Below are positions 36,366 to 45,076 of a DNA stretch of 64,000 nucleotides, in pieces; within the stretch, counting starts at the first letter, position 1, and every line of letters starts with the position of its first letter. The position numbers and the translations under genes are program-made. The notes beneath the pieces were generated by a model, which saw nothing but the letters and a program-made list of their open reading frames with translations, was not told the DNA's origin and searched no databases. The stretch is taken from contig NZ_RAPN01000001.1 of assembly GCF_003610535.1 (NCBI RefSeq), forward strand, positions 3,025,320 to 3,089,319. Reading direction: 5' to 3'. Origin of the DNA: Mangrovibacterium diazotrophicum. Its GTDB lineage: Bacteria; Bacteroidota; Bacteroidia; Bacteroidales; Prolixibacteraceae.

Positions 36366-38795
36366 TTATTCGTACCGCAAGGCCTCCACCGGGTTTCTAG
36401 TGGCAGCCTTCCAGCTTTGCCAGCTCACCGTCAGCAGTGCAATTCCCAATGCCAGCAAGCCAGCCAAAGCAAAAATCCACCAACTGAGAGTGGTTCTATA
36501 AGCGAAGCTTTCGAGCCATCGGTGCATAGCGTACCAGCCAATTGGAACAGCAATCAGAAAAGCGATGAGTACCGACTTCATAAAATCGGTATTCAGTAAA
36601 ATCATGACTTCACTCGTCTTAGCCCCGTTAATTTTTCGAATACCAATTTCCTTGATTCGGGCAACAGACATGTGCCAAACCATTGAAAACAGGCTCAGAA
36701 TCCCCAAAATGATTGACAGCAGCGCAAACTCCCGAAGGCTTCGCTCCACCGAACTTTCCTGCGCAAACTGCTGATTGTAGAAATTGTCCAACCAGAAGTA
36801 ATCGAACGAAAAATTGGGGAAGGTCTTTTCAAAGCGTTCGCCAACTTCCGCCAGCAGGGCAGTTTTATCAATATTCGGATAAACCTCGAGCGTGTATCGG
36901 CCGACCATAATCTTTTGCGTCCAGTCCAGCAGGATTACTGGTCCGGGAGCTTCTTTGACCGACGTAAAGTTGAAGTCCTCACAAACACCGGCCACACGGG
37001 TTTCAATATTGTCCAGCCCGCTTTCGTCACCGAGAGCCAGATTTTGGCCAATTACTTCTTCCGCATTCGAGTAGCCTAACTGATGTAAACAGGTTTCGTT
37101 CAGAATACATCCCTTCGCCACCTTTTCAGCCCCGTTCCAACCTTGGTCAAAAAAGCTTTCACCGGCAATCATCTTCATACGATAGGCGTTCACAAAGTTT
37201 CGGTTAGCCAGAAATACAGCTGTCTTTACCGAACTACCACTTTGCCCGTCCGAAACATTGAAGTTGAACGAAGGTACATCGCCCGGAACTATGTTCGAAA
37301 TTGACAAACTTTTTACTGCCGGGAGTTTGGTAAGTTCCTGCTCAAAAGCTTCAAGATTTACAAAACGCTTGTTATCACGCCACAGGTTTGCAGGCGATTT
37401 GATGACCAGTTTATTCGTAACATCAATTCCGGCATCGCGCGTTTTCAGGTAGTCCAGTTGCTTTTGGATCCCAACAATCGAGGTCAACAGGAATACAATA
37501 ATCACAAATTGAACGACCGTGAGTAACTGCCGGTAGGAATAGCCGGAGCTATAATTCAACTTTTGCCGGGACAGCAACGACAATGATTTCTTACGGTAAA
37601 TGGATAATAAGATGATTGTTGGATTGAGAATAACACTGGCCCCAAAAACCAACGCCACTCCCATCCAAAATCTTGCGGATAGGCTACTCAGATCAGTTTC
37701 CTGCAACAGCGAAAACCGGACACTTTTGAGTAACGTGTACGTGATCAGAAACAAGACCACTGCTGCCAGGTGAATCAATACCGACTCTACCAGGAAGATC
37801 CGGAACAACGCAGCCGGCTTTGCACCAAAAACCTTCCGGACGCCATATTGTACCGAGTTTTTGAGGATGCGCGTGTGCGAAAAATAAATGTAGTTGAAGC
37901 CAGAAATCACCAGTATATAAATACTGATTAACCTTAAAATTGACAGGTAGTCGCCTCGGATATTGGGCTCAATTTCGTTTTTTAAATGCGATTGAGTATG
38001 AATGCTCGTCAGTGGTTGCAAATTGAAGGAATAGCGACTCCGGGAATCTTTCATGTCGTTTTGGTTGTGCTCGAGCGAAACCTGAGACATGGCATCCTCG
38101 ATCTTCCGAATATCTGCCGACGGATTCAACTTCAGGTAGGTATAAAAAGCAAACTCTCCCCAATTTTCCTTCAGTGGCGGCGGCAAATGCATGTTATCGT
38201 GAAACGACAACAACATGTCGGCATGGAAATGCGAATTCGCCGGCAAGTCTTTGAAAACAGCCTCAACCTCGATATGCCCACCCGGATATTGTAGAATGCT
38301 TTTGCCAATCGGATCTTCTCCCGGGAAGTATTTTTGGGCAAAGCTTTCGGAAATGATGACAGTATAAGGTTTGGTCAGCAAGTTTTTCACATCACCCTGC
38401 AGCGGCTGAATATTGAAAATTTGCAAAAAACTATTGGAGCAGTGATAAGCCTTGTCGTCGGTAAAAGCTTCGTCGCCAATCTTGAAATGATCTTCGACAA
38501 GACCACATAGGTACCCGGTCATCTCAACCTCGGAATACTTTTCCTTCAGCGTTTCGCCCAACGCCCGCTGACAACGTGGTTGACTAACCGTCAGTACGTT
38601 GTCAGTGTATGCCGACGATACAACCCGATAAATATTCTGATAGCCGGGAATCTGCCGGTCAAACGACTGGTGATAACTGACACGGGCCGAAATCAAGATG
38701 TAAGTTGTCAATCCAACGAACAGCGAAAAGACCAGCAACAACGTCGTTCTTTTGTTCTTATTTATCAATCGCAGGATCTGTTTTATTGTATACAT
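36366..38795 (-). CDS. FtsX-type ABC transporter permease (last gene of main export operon)
   Basis: An 809-residue permease, MYTIKQILRLINKNKRTT start, central block with the variant SVQYGVRKVFGAKPA, C-terminal block EIGIRKINGAKTSE and tail ATRNPVEALRYE. Third of three permeases behind the ABC ATPase; 110 bp separate it from the preceding permease, with a hairpin (38875-38907) in the gap. It belongs to the group sharing the nearly identical last 60 codons. Confidence 0.92.
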   Translation of the reverse strand: MYTIKQILRLINKNKRTTLLLVFSLFVGLTTYILISARVSYHQSFDRQIPGYQNIYRVVSSAYTDNVLTVSQPRCQRALGETLKEKYSEVEMTGYLCGLVEDHFKIGDEAFTDDKAYHCSNSFLQIFNIQPLQGDVKNLLTKPYTVIISESFAQKYFPGEDPIGKSILQYPGGHIEVEAVFKDLPANSHFHADMLLSFHDNMHLPPPLKENWGEFAFYTYLKLNPSADIRKIEDAMSQVSLEHNQNDMKDSRSRYSFNLQPLTSIHTQSHLKNEIEPNIRGDYLSILRLISIYILVISGFNYIYFSHTRILKNSVQYGVRKVFGAKPAALFRIFLVESVLIHLAAVVLFLITYTLLKSVRFSLLQETDLSSLSARFWMGVALVFGASVILNPTIILLSIYRKKSLSLLSRQKLNYSSGYSYRQLLTVVQFVIIVFLLTSIVGIQKQLDYLKTRDAGIDVTNKLVIKSPANLWRDNKRFVNLEAFEQELTKLPAVKSLSISNIVPGDVPSFNFNVSDGQSGSSVKTAVFLANRNFVNAYRMKMIAGESFFDQGWNGAEKVAKGCILNETCLHQLGYSNAEEVIGQNLALGDESGLDNIETRVAGVCEDFNFTSVKEAPGPVILLDWTQKIMVGRYTLEVYPNIDKTALLAEVGERFEKTFPNFSFDYFWLDNFYNQQFAQESSVERSLREFALLSIILGILSLFSMVWHMSVARIKEIGIRKINGAKTSEVMILLNTDFMKSVLIAFLIAVPIGWYAMHRWLESFAYRTTLSWWIFALAGLLALGIALLTVSWQSWKAATRNPVEALRYE

Positions 38796-38874
38796 CGCTA
38801 TTGGTTTTTATAATTATACCGCCATCCCGAAAAATCGGAATCAAACGGATTTCTATTCGACTCGCAAAACTTTT

Positions 38875-38907
38875 AGTCAGGGCTTCACTTTAAGTGAAAC
38901 TCTGACT
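38875..38907 (-). terminator. Hairpin between two permease genes, possible attenuator
   Basis: AGTCAG and CTTCACTT pair with AAGTGAA and CTGACT over about 15 positions with two mismatched pairs. It overlaps the stop codon of the upstream permease. Only a short AAAAGTTTT follows, so partial termination or mRNA processing is more likely than full termination. Confidence 0.45.
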
Positions 38908-41371
38908 ACTCATATCGCAATGCTTCCACCGGGTTTCGTGTAGCCGCCTTCCAGCTTTGCCAGCTCACGGTCAGCAGGGCAATCCCCAATGCCAGCAAAC
39001 CAGCCGAAGCGAAAATCCACCAACTGAGTTCGGTTTTGTAGGCAAAGCTTTCGAGCCATCGGTGCATGGCGTACCAGGCAACGGGCATCGCAATCACAAA
39101 AGCGATCGCTACCCAACGAACAAAGTCGTTGTTGAGCATGATGAGTATTTCTGATATTTTGGCTCCATTGACTTTTCGGATGCCGATCTCTTTCACCCGA
39201 ACTTTGGAGGCAAACCGAGCCAGCGCATAGAGTCCCATGGAGGCAATAAAAATCGTTAGCAGTGCCAGCAGCAGATAGATTCGTCCAAAATTGACATCTG
39301 CCTGGTAAGCTGCCTGGTAATTTTCATCCAAAAATGAAAAATGATATTCTTCCTGTGGATACAATTTCCGCCACAAATCGCTAACGGCTGCAATAGTCGC
39401 AGCTTGACCGGTTGGTGCAATTTTGATAAAGTAGTAACCGACGGTGCGGTTCCAATCAAGGCTATTGAAAAACAATGCCGGCTTAATTGCTTCGCGCAGC
39501 GAAAGCTGGTGATGATCCCCGACAACCGCCACAATACGTCGCGGCATACCATCAACCTGCAAAAACCGGTTCACCGCTTCTGCCGGACTCAAACCGATCT
39601 GCCGGCAAGCCGACTCGTTCAAAATGACTTCGCGACCATCTTTTTTCGACTCAACATTAAAAAGCGAACCTGCCACCGTCTGCATATCGAAGAAGTCGAA
39701 ATAATTGTAGTCGACATGGGCCATGGCAAACGGGAACTTGCTTTCCTCACCATCCTGCAACCAAACCCGGTCGCTGGATCGGTGATAGTCGCTGCCGGCA
39801 ACAATCTCGCCAGTGGTGAAGGCTTTCACGCCCGGTATCTTCTGAACTTCGTTGCGGAAAGTTTCCAGCTTGGTCCACTCGTCCGGCTTCTTAATCATCG
39901 TCATTGGGCTGAACGAAACCATGGTCTGCTCCATGTTCATCCCGGTCGAGCTCTTTTCCATAAACTGAAGCTGCTTGAAGATCGAAATCGTTCCAATGAT
40001 CAAAAAGATGGAAACCGCAAACTGAAAAACAACCAATGCCCGGGTAGAATGAACACCACCTCCTCTGGCTGTAACTTTCAGACTGGCATTGGCCTGCACT
40101 AAACGCCGCTCCAAAAACAGAAAGGGATAAATCGATCCCAGCAATGTTCCTGAAACGATCAGCCCAAAAAGTATCGTGAGAATAGTCCCAAACGTTGTCG
40201 GGAAAAATTCAAAACCCGCAATAAGGCAGCCATGTCTCAGGCAAATTACTGCCGGCAGAAAACTAATTGCCCCGGCAATCAGGTTGAAAACAAAAGCCTC
40301 CAACAACACCGTCAAATAAAACACCCGCCGGTTGGCTCCCAAAACACGGTGTATTCCCCGGCTTTGCAGCTGGCTCATTGATGAAGCCACCGCAATGTTC
40401 GCATAATTCAGTAGCGAAGTAATGATCAACAAAAAGCCAATCAGCGCAAAAGCCCAAAGCCTCACACGACTTCCATTGACAAACATTTCGCCTTCTTTAC
40501 TTTCAGCCAAATGAATATCGGGAACGCCCTTGAAACTAAATTGAATGGTTTCGTTATTCGCCACGAACTGCCCAACACAAGGAGCAATTGCTGCAGCGTA
40601 TTTTTGCTCGACTAGCTTAATGTCGCTTCCTTCTTTCAGCCGAACATAGGTGTAACCACGTGTTCCTCTCCACTGCGATTCAGAATAGGGATCGGCCACC
40701 GTAAATGAAGACAGGCGGCTATTATCGAGCATGCCGGTTGTATAATCGAAATTGCGCATGTAATACAAGAGTGCTTTCCGCTGAAGAATGAGGTCGAACT
40801 TGATATGGCTGCTCTCAGGTACATCGTCAAAAACAGCCACTACATTGTACTCCCAACCTTCATTCAGCTTGAAGGATTGCCCAAGCGGATCTGCGGTTCC
40901 GAATAACTTTTCTCCAAGCGAACGACTGATAATCGCATTGTGAATATCTCCAAAGATTTGCTCCGGATTTTCGCTCCGTAATGGTCTCGGGAACACCTTG
41001 AAAAAGGACGAATCGGTGAAAAACATATTGACGTTCTGAACGCTGGCTGTTGGCGTAAAAACCGTGATAATATCTTTGTCCAGGTGTGTGGCAGCCGCGA
41101 TCTCAGGCAACTCATTCCGAAGCACTGGCCCCACACCATTAAAATTTCGTGCGGTATTCGTCAATTCGTTGCCGGCGGCCCTGCGTTGCAACTCCACCCG
41201 ATACATGTTATCAGCTTCATCCCAAAACCGATCGTAGCTTTTCTCCGAGATGATCCAAACAGCAATGAACAAAAAGGCAATCATGCCAATGCTCAAACCC
41301 TGCAGGTTGATCAGGAAGTTGGTTTTACTGCTCCAAATTCGCCGGAATATAAAGTTGATCAATACGTTCAT
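38906..41371 (-). CDS. FtsX-type ABC transporter permease (second permease of main export operon)
   Basis: An 821-residue permease, the longest in the window. N-terminal segment within LINLQGLSIGMIAFLFIAVW; central block with QSRGIHRVLGANRR in place of EIGIRKV; C-terminal block EIGIRKVNGAKISE; tail ATRNPVEALRYE. It starts 21 bp after the preceding permease, so it is co-transcribed. The last 60 codons match those of its neighbours. Confidence 0.92.
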   Translation of the reverse strand: MNVLINFIFRRIWSSKTNFLINLQGLSIGMIAFLFIAVWIISEKSYDRFWDEADNMYRVELQRRAAGNELTNTARNFNGVGPVLRNELPEIAAATHLDKDIITVFTPTASVQNVNMFFTDSSFFKVFPRPLRSENPEQIFGDIHNAIISRSLGEKLFGTADPLGQSFKLNEGWEYNVVAVFDDVPESSHIKFDLILQRKALLYYMRNFDYTTGMLDNSRLSSFTVADPYSESQWRGTRGYTYVRLKEGSDIKLVEQKYAAAIAPCVGQFVANNETIQFSFKGVPDIHLAESKEGEMFVNGSRVRLWAFALIGFLLIITSLLNYANIAVASSMSQLQSRGIHRVLGANRRVFYLTVLLEAFVFNLIAGAISFLPAVICLRHGCLIAGFEFFPTTFGTILTILFGLIVSGTLLGSIYPFLFLERRLVQANASLKVTARGGGVHSTRALVVFQFAVSIFLIIGTISIFKQLQFMEKSSTGMNMEQTMVSFSPMTMIKKPDEWTKLETFRNEVQKIPGVKAFTTGEIVAGSDYHRSSDRVWLQDGEESKFPFAMAHVDYNYFDFFDMQTVAGSLFNVESKKDGREVILNESACRQIGLSPAEAVNRFLQVDGMPRRIVAVVGDHHQLSLREAIKPALFFNSLDWNRTVGYYFIKIAPTGQAATIAAVSDLWRKLYPQEEYHFSFLDENYQAAYQADVNFGRIYLLLALLTIFIASMGLYALARFASKVRVKEIGIRKVNGAKISEILIMLNNDFVRWVAIAFVIAMPVAWYAMHRWLESFAYKTELSWWIFASAGLLALGIALLTVSWQSWKAATRNPVEALRYE

Positions 41372-41392
41372 TTCAGTTAGGTTAATTAGTTG

Positions 41393-43783
41393 TTATTCGT
41401 AGCGCAATGCTTCCACCGGATTTCGTGTAGCTGCCCGCCAGCTTTGCCAACTCACCGTTAGTAAGGCAATCGCTAAAGCCATTAGGCCCGCCAGTGCAAA
41501 AATCCACCAGCTGAGTTCGGTTTTATAAGCGAAGTTTTCGAGCCATCGGTGCATGGCGTACCAGGCAATCGGAATGGCAATAATAAAGGCGATGCCTACC
41601 CACAAAAGAAAGGATCGGTTCAGCATATTCATGACCTCGGATACGCGGGCCCCATTCACTTTTCGGATGCCAATTTCCTTGGTTTTCTGCCGGGTTTGCA
41701 TCACAGCCACGTTAAAAAGTCCCATCAACGAGATCAGGAAAATCACGACTGTAAAAACCTTGATTAACTTACTCTTGGCATAGTCGTCGTTGTACAACAT
41801 TTTCACCCGATTATCGAGAAACTGCATATCGAAAGGTTCATCTTTGTAAAAAGATTTCCAAACTTGCTGTACCCCTTCTACCGCAGTTGTAAGCTTGGCA
41901 TTCGCTTTCAGCCTCACATTCATATAACCGACTTTTTGCGCATCGAGAAAAAACAGCAAAGGTTCCGTTTGGTTATGCAGCGAGTTGAAACTTACGTCTT
42001 TCAATACACCGACAATGGTAACGCCTTCAATTTGTTGACCTGCAATGGGCGGAGTAAGTCCGCAAAAGTCAACGGCTGCTTCGTTCACAATTACCGACTT
42101 AAAATTATCATCGGCACGGCTTACATCGAAGTTACGACCTTCAGCCAACTCCATCTTCATTAGTGGAATGTAATCGTAGTCGATGCCCATGCTATTGACA
42201 ATTTTCGACACCTTTTTTCCATCCCGGTCAATCTCGAAATGTAAACTTCCCAGCACTTCGCCGGGCGAGTGTGCGGAAAAAGCAGCAGACTCGACATACG
42301 GATTTCGCTCCAACTCCTGCTTCAGCGACGCTACTGCCTGTGTCGTGCAAATGGTTTTATTCAACTTCAGTAAAACCACATTATTCTGATCGAATCCCAT
42401 ATCGCTTTTCGTCAGGAAGTCCAGCTGCTTGGTTATGGTCAGTGCGGCAATCAACAAAATGATGGACAAAGAAAATTGCACGACGGTGGATATGCGGCCA
42501 AAGTTTAGCTGCCCTTTATTTGTGTTCGACAGCTCTCGACTGACAAGCAACTTCAGCCCGGACTTTTTCGCCTGATTAAAATACGGAATGAATGATGCCA
42601 GCAAAGCAAGCCCAATTAGTAGAACAGCCGATAATCCGATGATCGTTACTATCGATAGCGGGGCAGCATGAATGATCGAAACTTCGGCGAACAGCGGCAA
42701 AGAAATCCAGTACAGCATGCCGCCAAAAACCAGTGCTACAGAAAGAACGAGCACCGAATTCATTAAAAACTGCAGGTAGATTCCCAATTGATTAGCACCG
42801 TTGATTTTTCGAATACCGATGGATTTCGACTGTACCAGGTTTTGCGAAACCAGCAAGTTGGTGTAGTTGATAAAGGCCGTCAACAGCACGAAAAACGCAA
42901 TGACGATAAAAATATACGAGTAAGTTCGACTTCCTTTCGGATAATCGTAACTCATGTTTCGCGAAAAATGCAAATCCTTCAGCGGAATAGCAACCGGTTC
43001 AAACGTCGCATTGATCGCCTTTCCAAAGGTTGCCATGTACTTTTCGTAGAAAGGCTGAAAGTTATCGGTTATGTCCTGAATTTTTGCGTGCGGATGCAAG
43101 AGCACAAACACATAGCTAACCGGCATCCAATAGGCTTCCGAGAGTTTTATCGCCGGAATTCCGGACAAGTCGCTCCACTGATTACCCATCGAAAATAAGA
43201 CATTGAGTTTGTGATGTGCATTTTCAGGACTATCTGTAACGACACCCGCAACAGTGAGTGGCTGTCCGTCACGAATGACCGTTTTCCCAATAGGGTCGTC
43301 CGTCCCGAAAAATTTGTGACTCAAACTTTCGCAAAGAACAATTTCATTTGGATTACGAAGTGCCTGTTGCGGATTGCCGTAAATGAAATGAAAGCTGAAA
43401 ACATCAAACACCGTCGAGTCGGCAGTGTATGCTTCCTCAACTTCAAATATCTTCTCATCGGCTTCAAGCTTCACCGCCTGATGAACCGGAACTAGGCGGG
43501 TGAAATTCTCAACAGCCGGAAATTCGCTTTTCAGCCCTGGCCCCATCAGCGGACCAAGCACAGCGTGCGTCATCGTGTTTTCAGCGGCCACAATATCGCC
43601 ACTGATCCGGTAAATGCGATCAGCCTTCTGGTTGTGACTGTCGTAGCCCATTTCAAAACTCAGGGTCGAATAGATGTGGAAAATGGCTGCAAAAGCGATC
43701 GCCAAGCCAATCAGGCTAATGGCAATATTATTCTTCCGCTTCAGCAGATTATGGATGGCTAGTTTGATATAGATTTTTTTCAT
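41393..43783 (-). CDS. FtsX-type ABC transporter permease (first permease after the ATPase)
   Basis: A 796-residue permease: membrane segment at about 15-40, first core, central membrane segments at about 283-306, 335-361, 375-402 and 430-452, second core, C-terminal segments at about 673-692, 722-745 and 754-779. Signatures SIGIRKINGANQ and EIGIRKVNGARVSE mark the two halves. It begins 88 bp after the ATPase gene on the same strand, making it the most direct candidate partner of that ATPase. Confidence 0.93.
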   Translation of the reverse strand: MKKIYIKLAIHNLLKRKNNIAISLIGLAIAFAAIFHIYSTLSFEMGYDSHNQKADRIYRISGDIVAAENTMTHAVLGPLMGPGLKSEFPAVENFTRLVPVHQAVKLEADEKIFEVEEAYTADSTVFDVFSFHFIYGNPQQALRNPNEIVLCESLSHKFFGTDDPIGKTVIRDGQPLTVAGVVTDSPENAHHKLNVLFSMGNQWSDLSGIPAIKLSEAYWMPVSYVFVLLHPHAKIQDITDNFQPFYEKYMATFGKAINATFEPVAIPLKDLHFSRNMSYDYPKGSRTYSYIFIVIAFFVLLTAFINYTNLLVSQNLVQSKSIGIRKINGANQLGIYLQFLMNSVLVLSVALVFGGMLYWISLPLFAEVSIIHAAPLSIVTIIGLSAVLLIGLALLASFIPYFNQAKKSGLKLLVSRELSNTNKGQLNFGRISTVVQFSLSIILLIAALTITKQLDFLTKSDMGFDQNNVVLLKLNKTICTTQAVASLKQELERNPYVESAAFSAHSPGEVLGSLHFEIDRDGKKVSKIVNSMGIDYDYIPLMKMELAEGRNFDVSRADDNFKSVIVNEAAVDFCGLTPPIAGQQIEGVTIVGVLKDVSFNSLHNQTEPLLFFLDAQKVGYMNVRLKANAKLTTAVEGVQQVWKSFYKDEPFDMQFLDNRVKMLYNDDYAKSKLIKVFTVVIFLISLMGLFNVAVMQTRQKTKEIGIRKVNGARVSEVMNMLNRSFLLWVGIAFIIAIPIAWYAMHRWLENFAYKTELSWWIFALAGLMALAIALLTVSWQSWRAATRNPVEALRYE

Positions 43784-43871
43784 GGCTTTGGTTTTTTTGA
43801 GACTGATGCAACGTTCATCAAGTCAAATTCAGCCTAAATTCTTCCGGCTCTCTACCCCACGCTCAGCAACA

Positions 43872-44570
43872 CTACAGCAACACTTCGCCCAGCTGCTTTT
43901 TCACTTCTTCGGTAATAATCTGGCCGTCGAACAGGTTGACAACACGGTGAGCAAATTCAGAGTCGTGCAGCGAGTGGGTCACCATCACGATGGTCGTTCC
44001 CTCCCGGTTAAGTTCCGTGAGCAGGTTCATCACCTCCAAACCGTTTTTCGAGTCGAGGTTACCGGTTGGCTCATCCGCCAAGATCAGTTTCGGATTGGCT
44101 ACCACTGCGCGGGCAATAGCCACGCGTTGCTGCTGCCCCCCCGATAGCTGTTGCGGGAAGTGTTTGCGCCGGTGGCTGATTTTCATGCGCTCGAGTACTT
44201 TCTCCACCATCTCCTTGCGCTCGCTGGCTTTCAGTTTCAGGTAGATTAGTGGCAACTCAACATTTTCGTACACATTCAATTCGTCAATCAGGTTGAAGCT
44301 TTGGAACACGAAACCGATGTTGCCCTTCCGCAACTGCGTACGATTTCGTTCTTTCAGCTTGCCAACTTCCTGGCTGTCGAAATAATACTCGCCGCCCGAA
44401 GGATTATCGAGCAGACCGATGATATTGAGCAAGGTTGACTTGCCACAACCCGACGGCCCCATGATGGCTACAAACTCGCCTTTCTGGACATGCAGACTCA
44501 CTTGATTCAACGCACTGGTTTCAATCTCTTCCGTGCGAAATACTTTGGTTAGGTTGACTGTTCGTATCAT
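43872..44570 (-). CDS. ABC transporter ATPase (MacB/LolD type)
   Basis: A 232-residue ATPase from the chosen start [11 protein letters not shown] at 44570; an upstream in-frame start at 44621 adds 17 residues that lie in repeat sequence and are probably not translated. Walker [10 protein letters not shown], signature LSGGQQQR, Walker [13 protein letters not shown] and H-loop VTHS are all present. This is the class that powers MacB- and LolCDE-like mechanotransmission exporters. It is the only ATPase of the type in the window, with eight intact permeases to serve. It follows HlyD and the four-helix-bundle gene and precedes three permeases. Confidence 0.95.
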   Translation of the reverse strand: MIRTVNLTKVFRTEEIETSALNQVSLHVQKGEFVAIMGPSGCGKSTLLNIIGLLDNPSGGEYYFDSQEVGKLKERNRTQLRKGNIGFVFQSFNLIDELNVYENVELPLIYLKLKASERKEMVEKVLERMKISHRRKHFPQQLSGGQQQRVAIARAVVANPKLILADEPTGNLDSKNGLEVMNLLTELNREGTTIVMVTHSLHDSEFAHRVVNLFDGQIITEEVKKQLGEVLL

Positions 44571-44585
44571 AGCTGTAATGGCATA

Positions 44586-44603
44586 GAGCAAAGAGCTTGG
44601 GGC
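44586..44603. repeat. Left arm of inverted repeat bracketing the four-helix-bundle gene
   Basis: Reverse complement of this 18-mer, GCCCCAAGCTCTTTGCTC, matches 45059-45076 at 17 of 18 positions. The arms enclose the whole 44636-45001 gene, about 455 bp apart. Confidence 0.65.
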
Positions 44604-44635
44604 AAAGGGCACAGAGTCCAACCGCCGTTACTCAA

Positions 44636-45001
44636 TTACTCAGTTTTTAATATTGCTTTTCTAAAATTTGTAATCTTTTTACTGAGGATTTCCATCTCCT
44701 CCAGAATCTCGTCAAGTTTCGTTTTTTCAATAAATCCCCTCCGATAAGCGACTATTGAAATGTTGGCTGTTTCAAAAACAGAACGACGGGCTATATTTAA
44801 GAAGTTGGCAAAGTCCTTCGACGAAAAGGAGCCGGAACCTTCTGCGATATTGTTTGAAATACTCAAGGATGCCGCTCTCAGTTGTTCTGCCACCCGAAAG
44901 CTCTTTGCATCCGACATCGCTTCAGCTAAATCCGAAAGTTTATCGTTCAATCCAACTGCATCCTTCCAGATCTCCAAATCCATAAATCTAAAGTGAGCCA
45001 T
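44636..45001 (-). CDS. Four-helix-bundle protein (S23/IVP family)
   Basis: A 121-residue protein from MAHFRFMDLEIWK at 45001; the frame runs 10 codons further up. Family signatures are EQLRAASLSISNNIAEGSG and FLNIARRSVFETANI. Relatives were first known as proteins encoded in intervening sequences of 23S rRNA, and Avd of diversity-generating retroelements shares the fold. There is no rRNA or reverse transcriptase here; instead it sits between HlyD and the ABC ATPase inside an export operon and is bracketed by an inverted repeat (44586-44603 and 45059-45076). This suggests insertion into the operon. The molecular role is unknown. Confidence 0.9.
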   Translation of the reverse strand: MAHFRFMDLEIWKDAVGLNDKLSDLAEAMSDAKSFRVAEQLRAASLSISNNIAEGSGSFSSKDFANFLNIARRSVFETANISIVAYRRGFIEKTKLDEILEEMEILSKKITNFRKAILKTE

Positions 45002-45058
45002 AAGTTTATGTTTTATATTGCAATAATTCAAACTCCTCGCTCTAACCCTTACCTCCTC

Positions 45059-45076
45059 GCCCCAAGCACTTTGCTC
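45059..45076. repeat. Right arm of inverted repeat bracketing the four-helix-bundle gene
   Basis: GCCCCAAGCACTTTGCTC, a 17/18 inverted match of 44586-44603. It lies at the end of a word-like stretch (ctcctcgctc, cttacctcctcgcc) just before the HlyD stop codon. Confidence 0.65.

Noticed and set aside
39341-40102. 253-codon open frame antisense to the 38906-41371 permease
   Set aside because: It mirrors the permease codons and has no domain; similar long reverse frames occur opposite most permeases.
43784-43871. Sixth sigma-54 site upstream of the first permease after the ATPase
   Set aside because: No GACAG/TTGTCAA element or GG-N10-GA pair at the right spacing; the gene is read from the TolC promoter.
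44636-45001. Diversity-generating retroelement (Avd-like protein)
   Set aside because: There is no reverse transcriptase, template repeat or variable target nearby; the S23-type protein alone is not enough.
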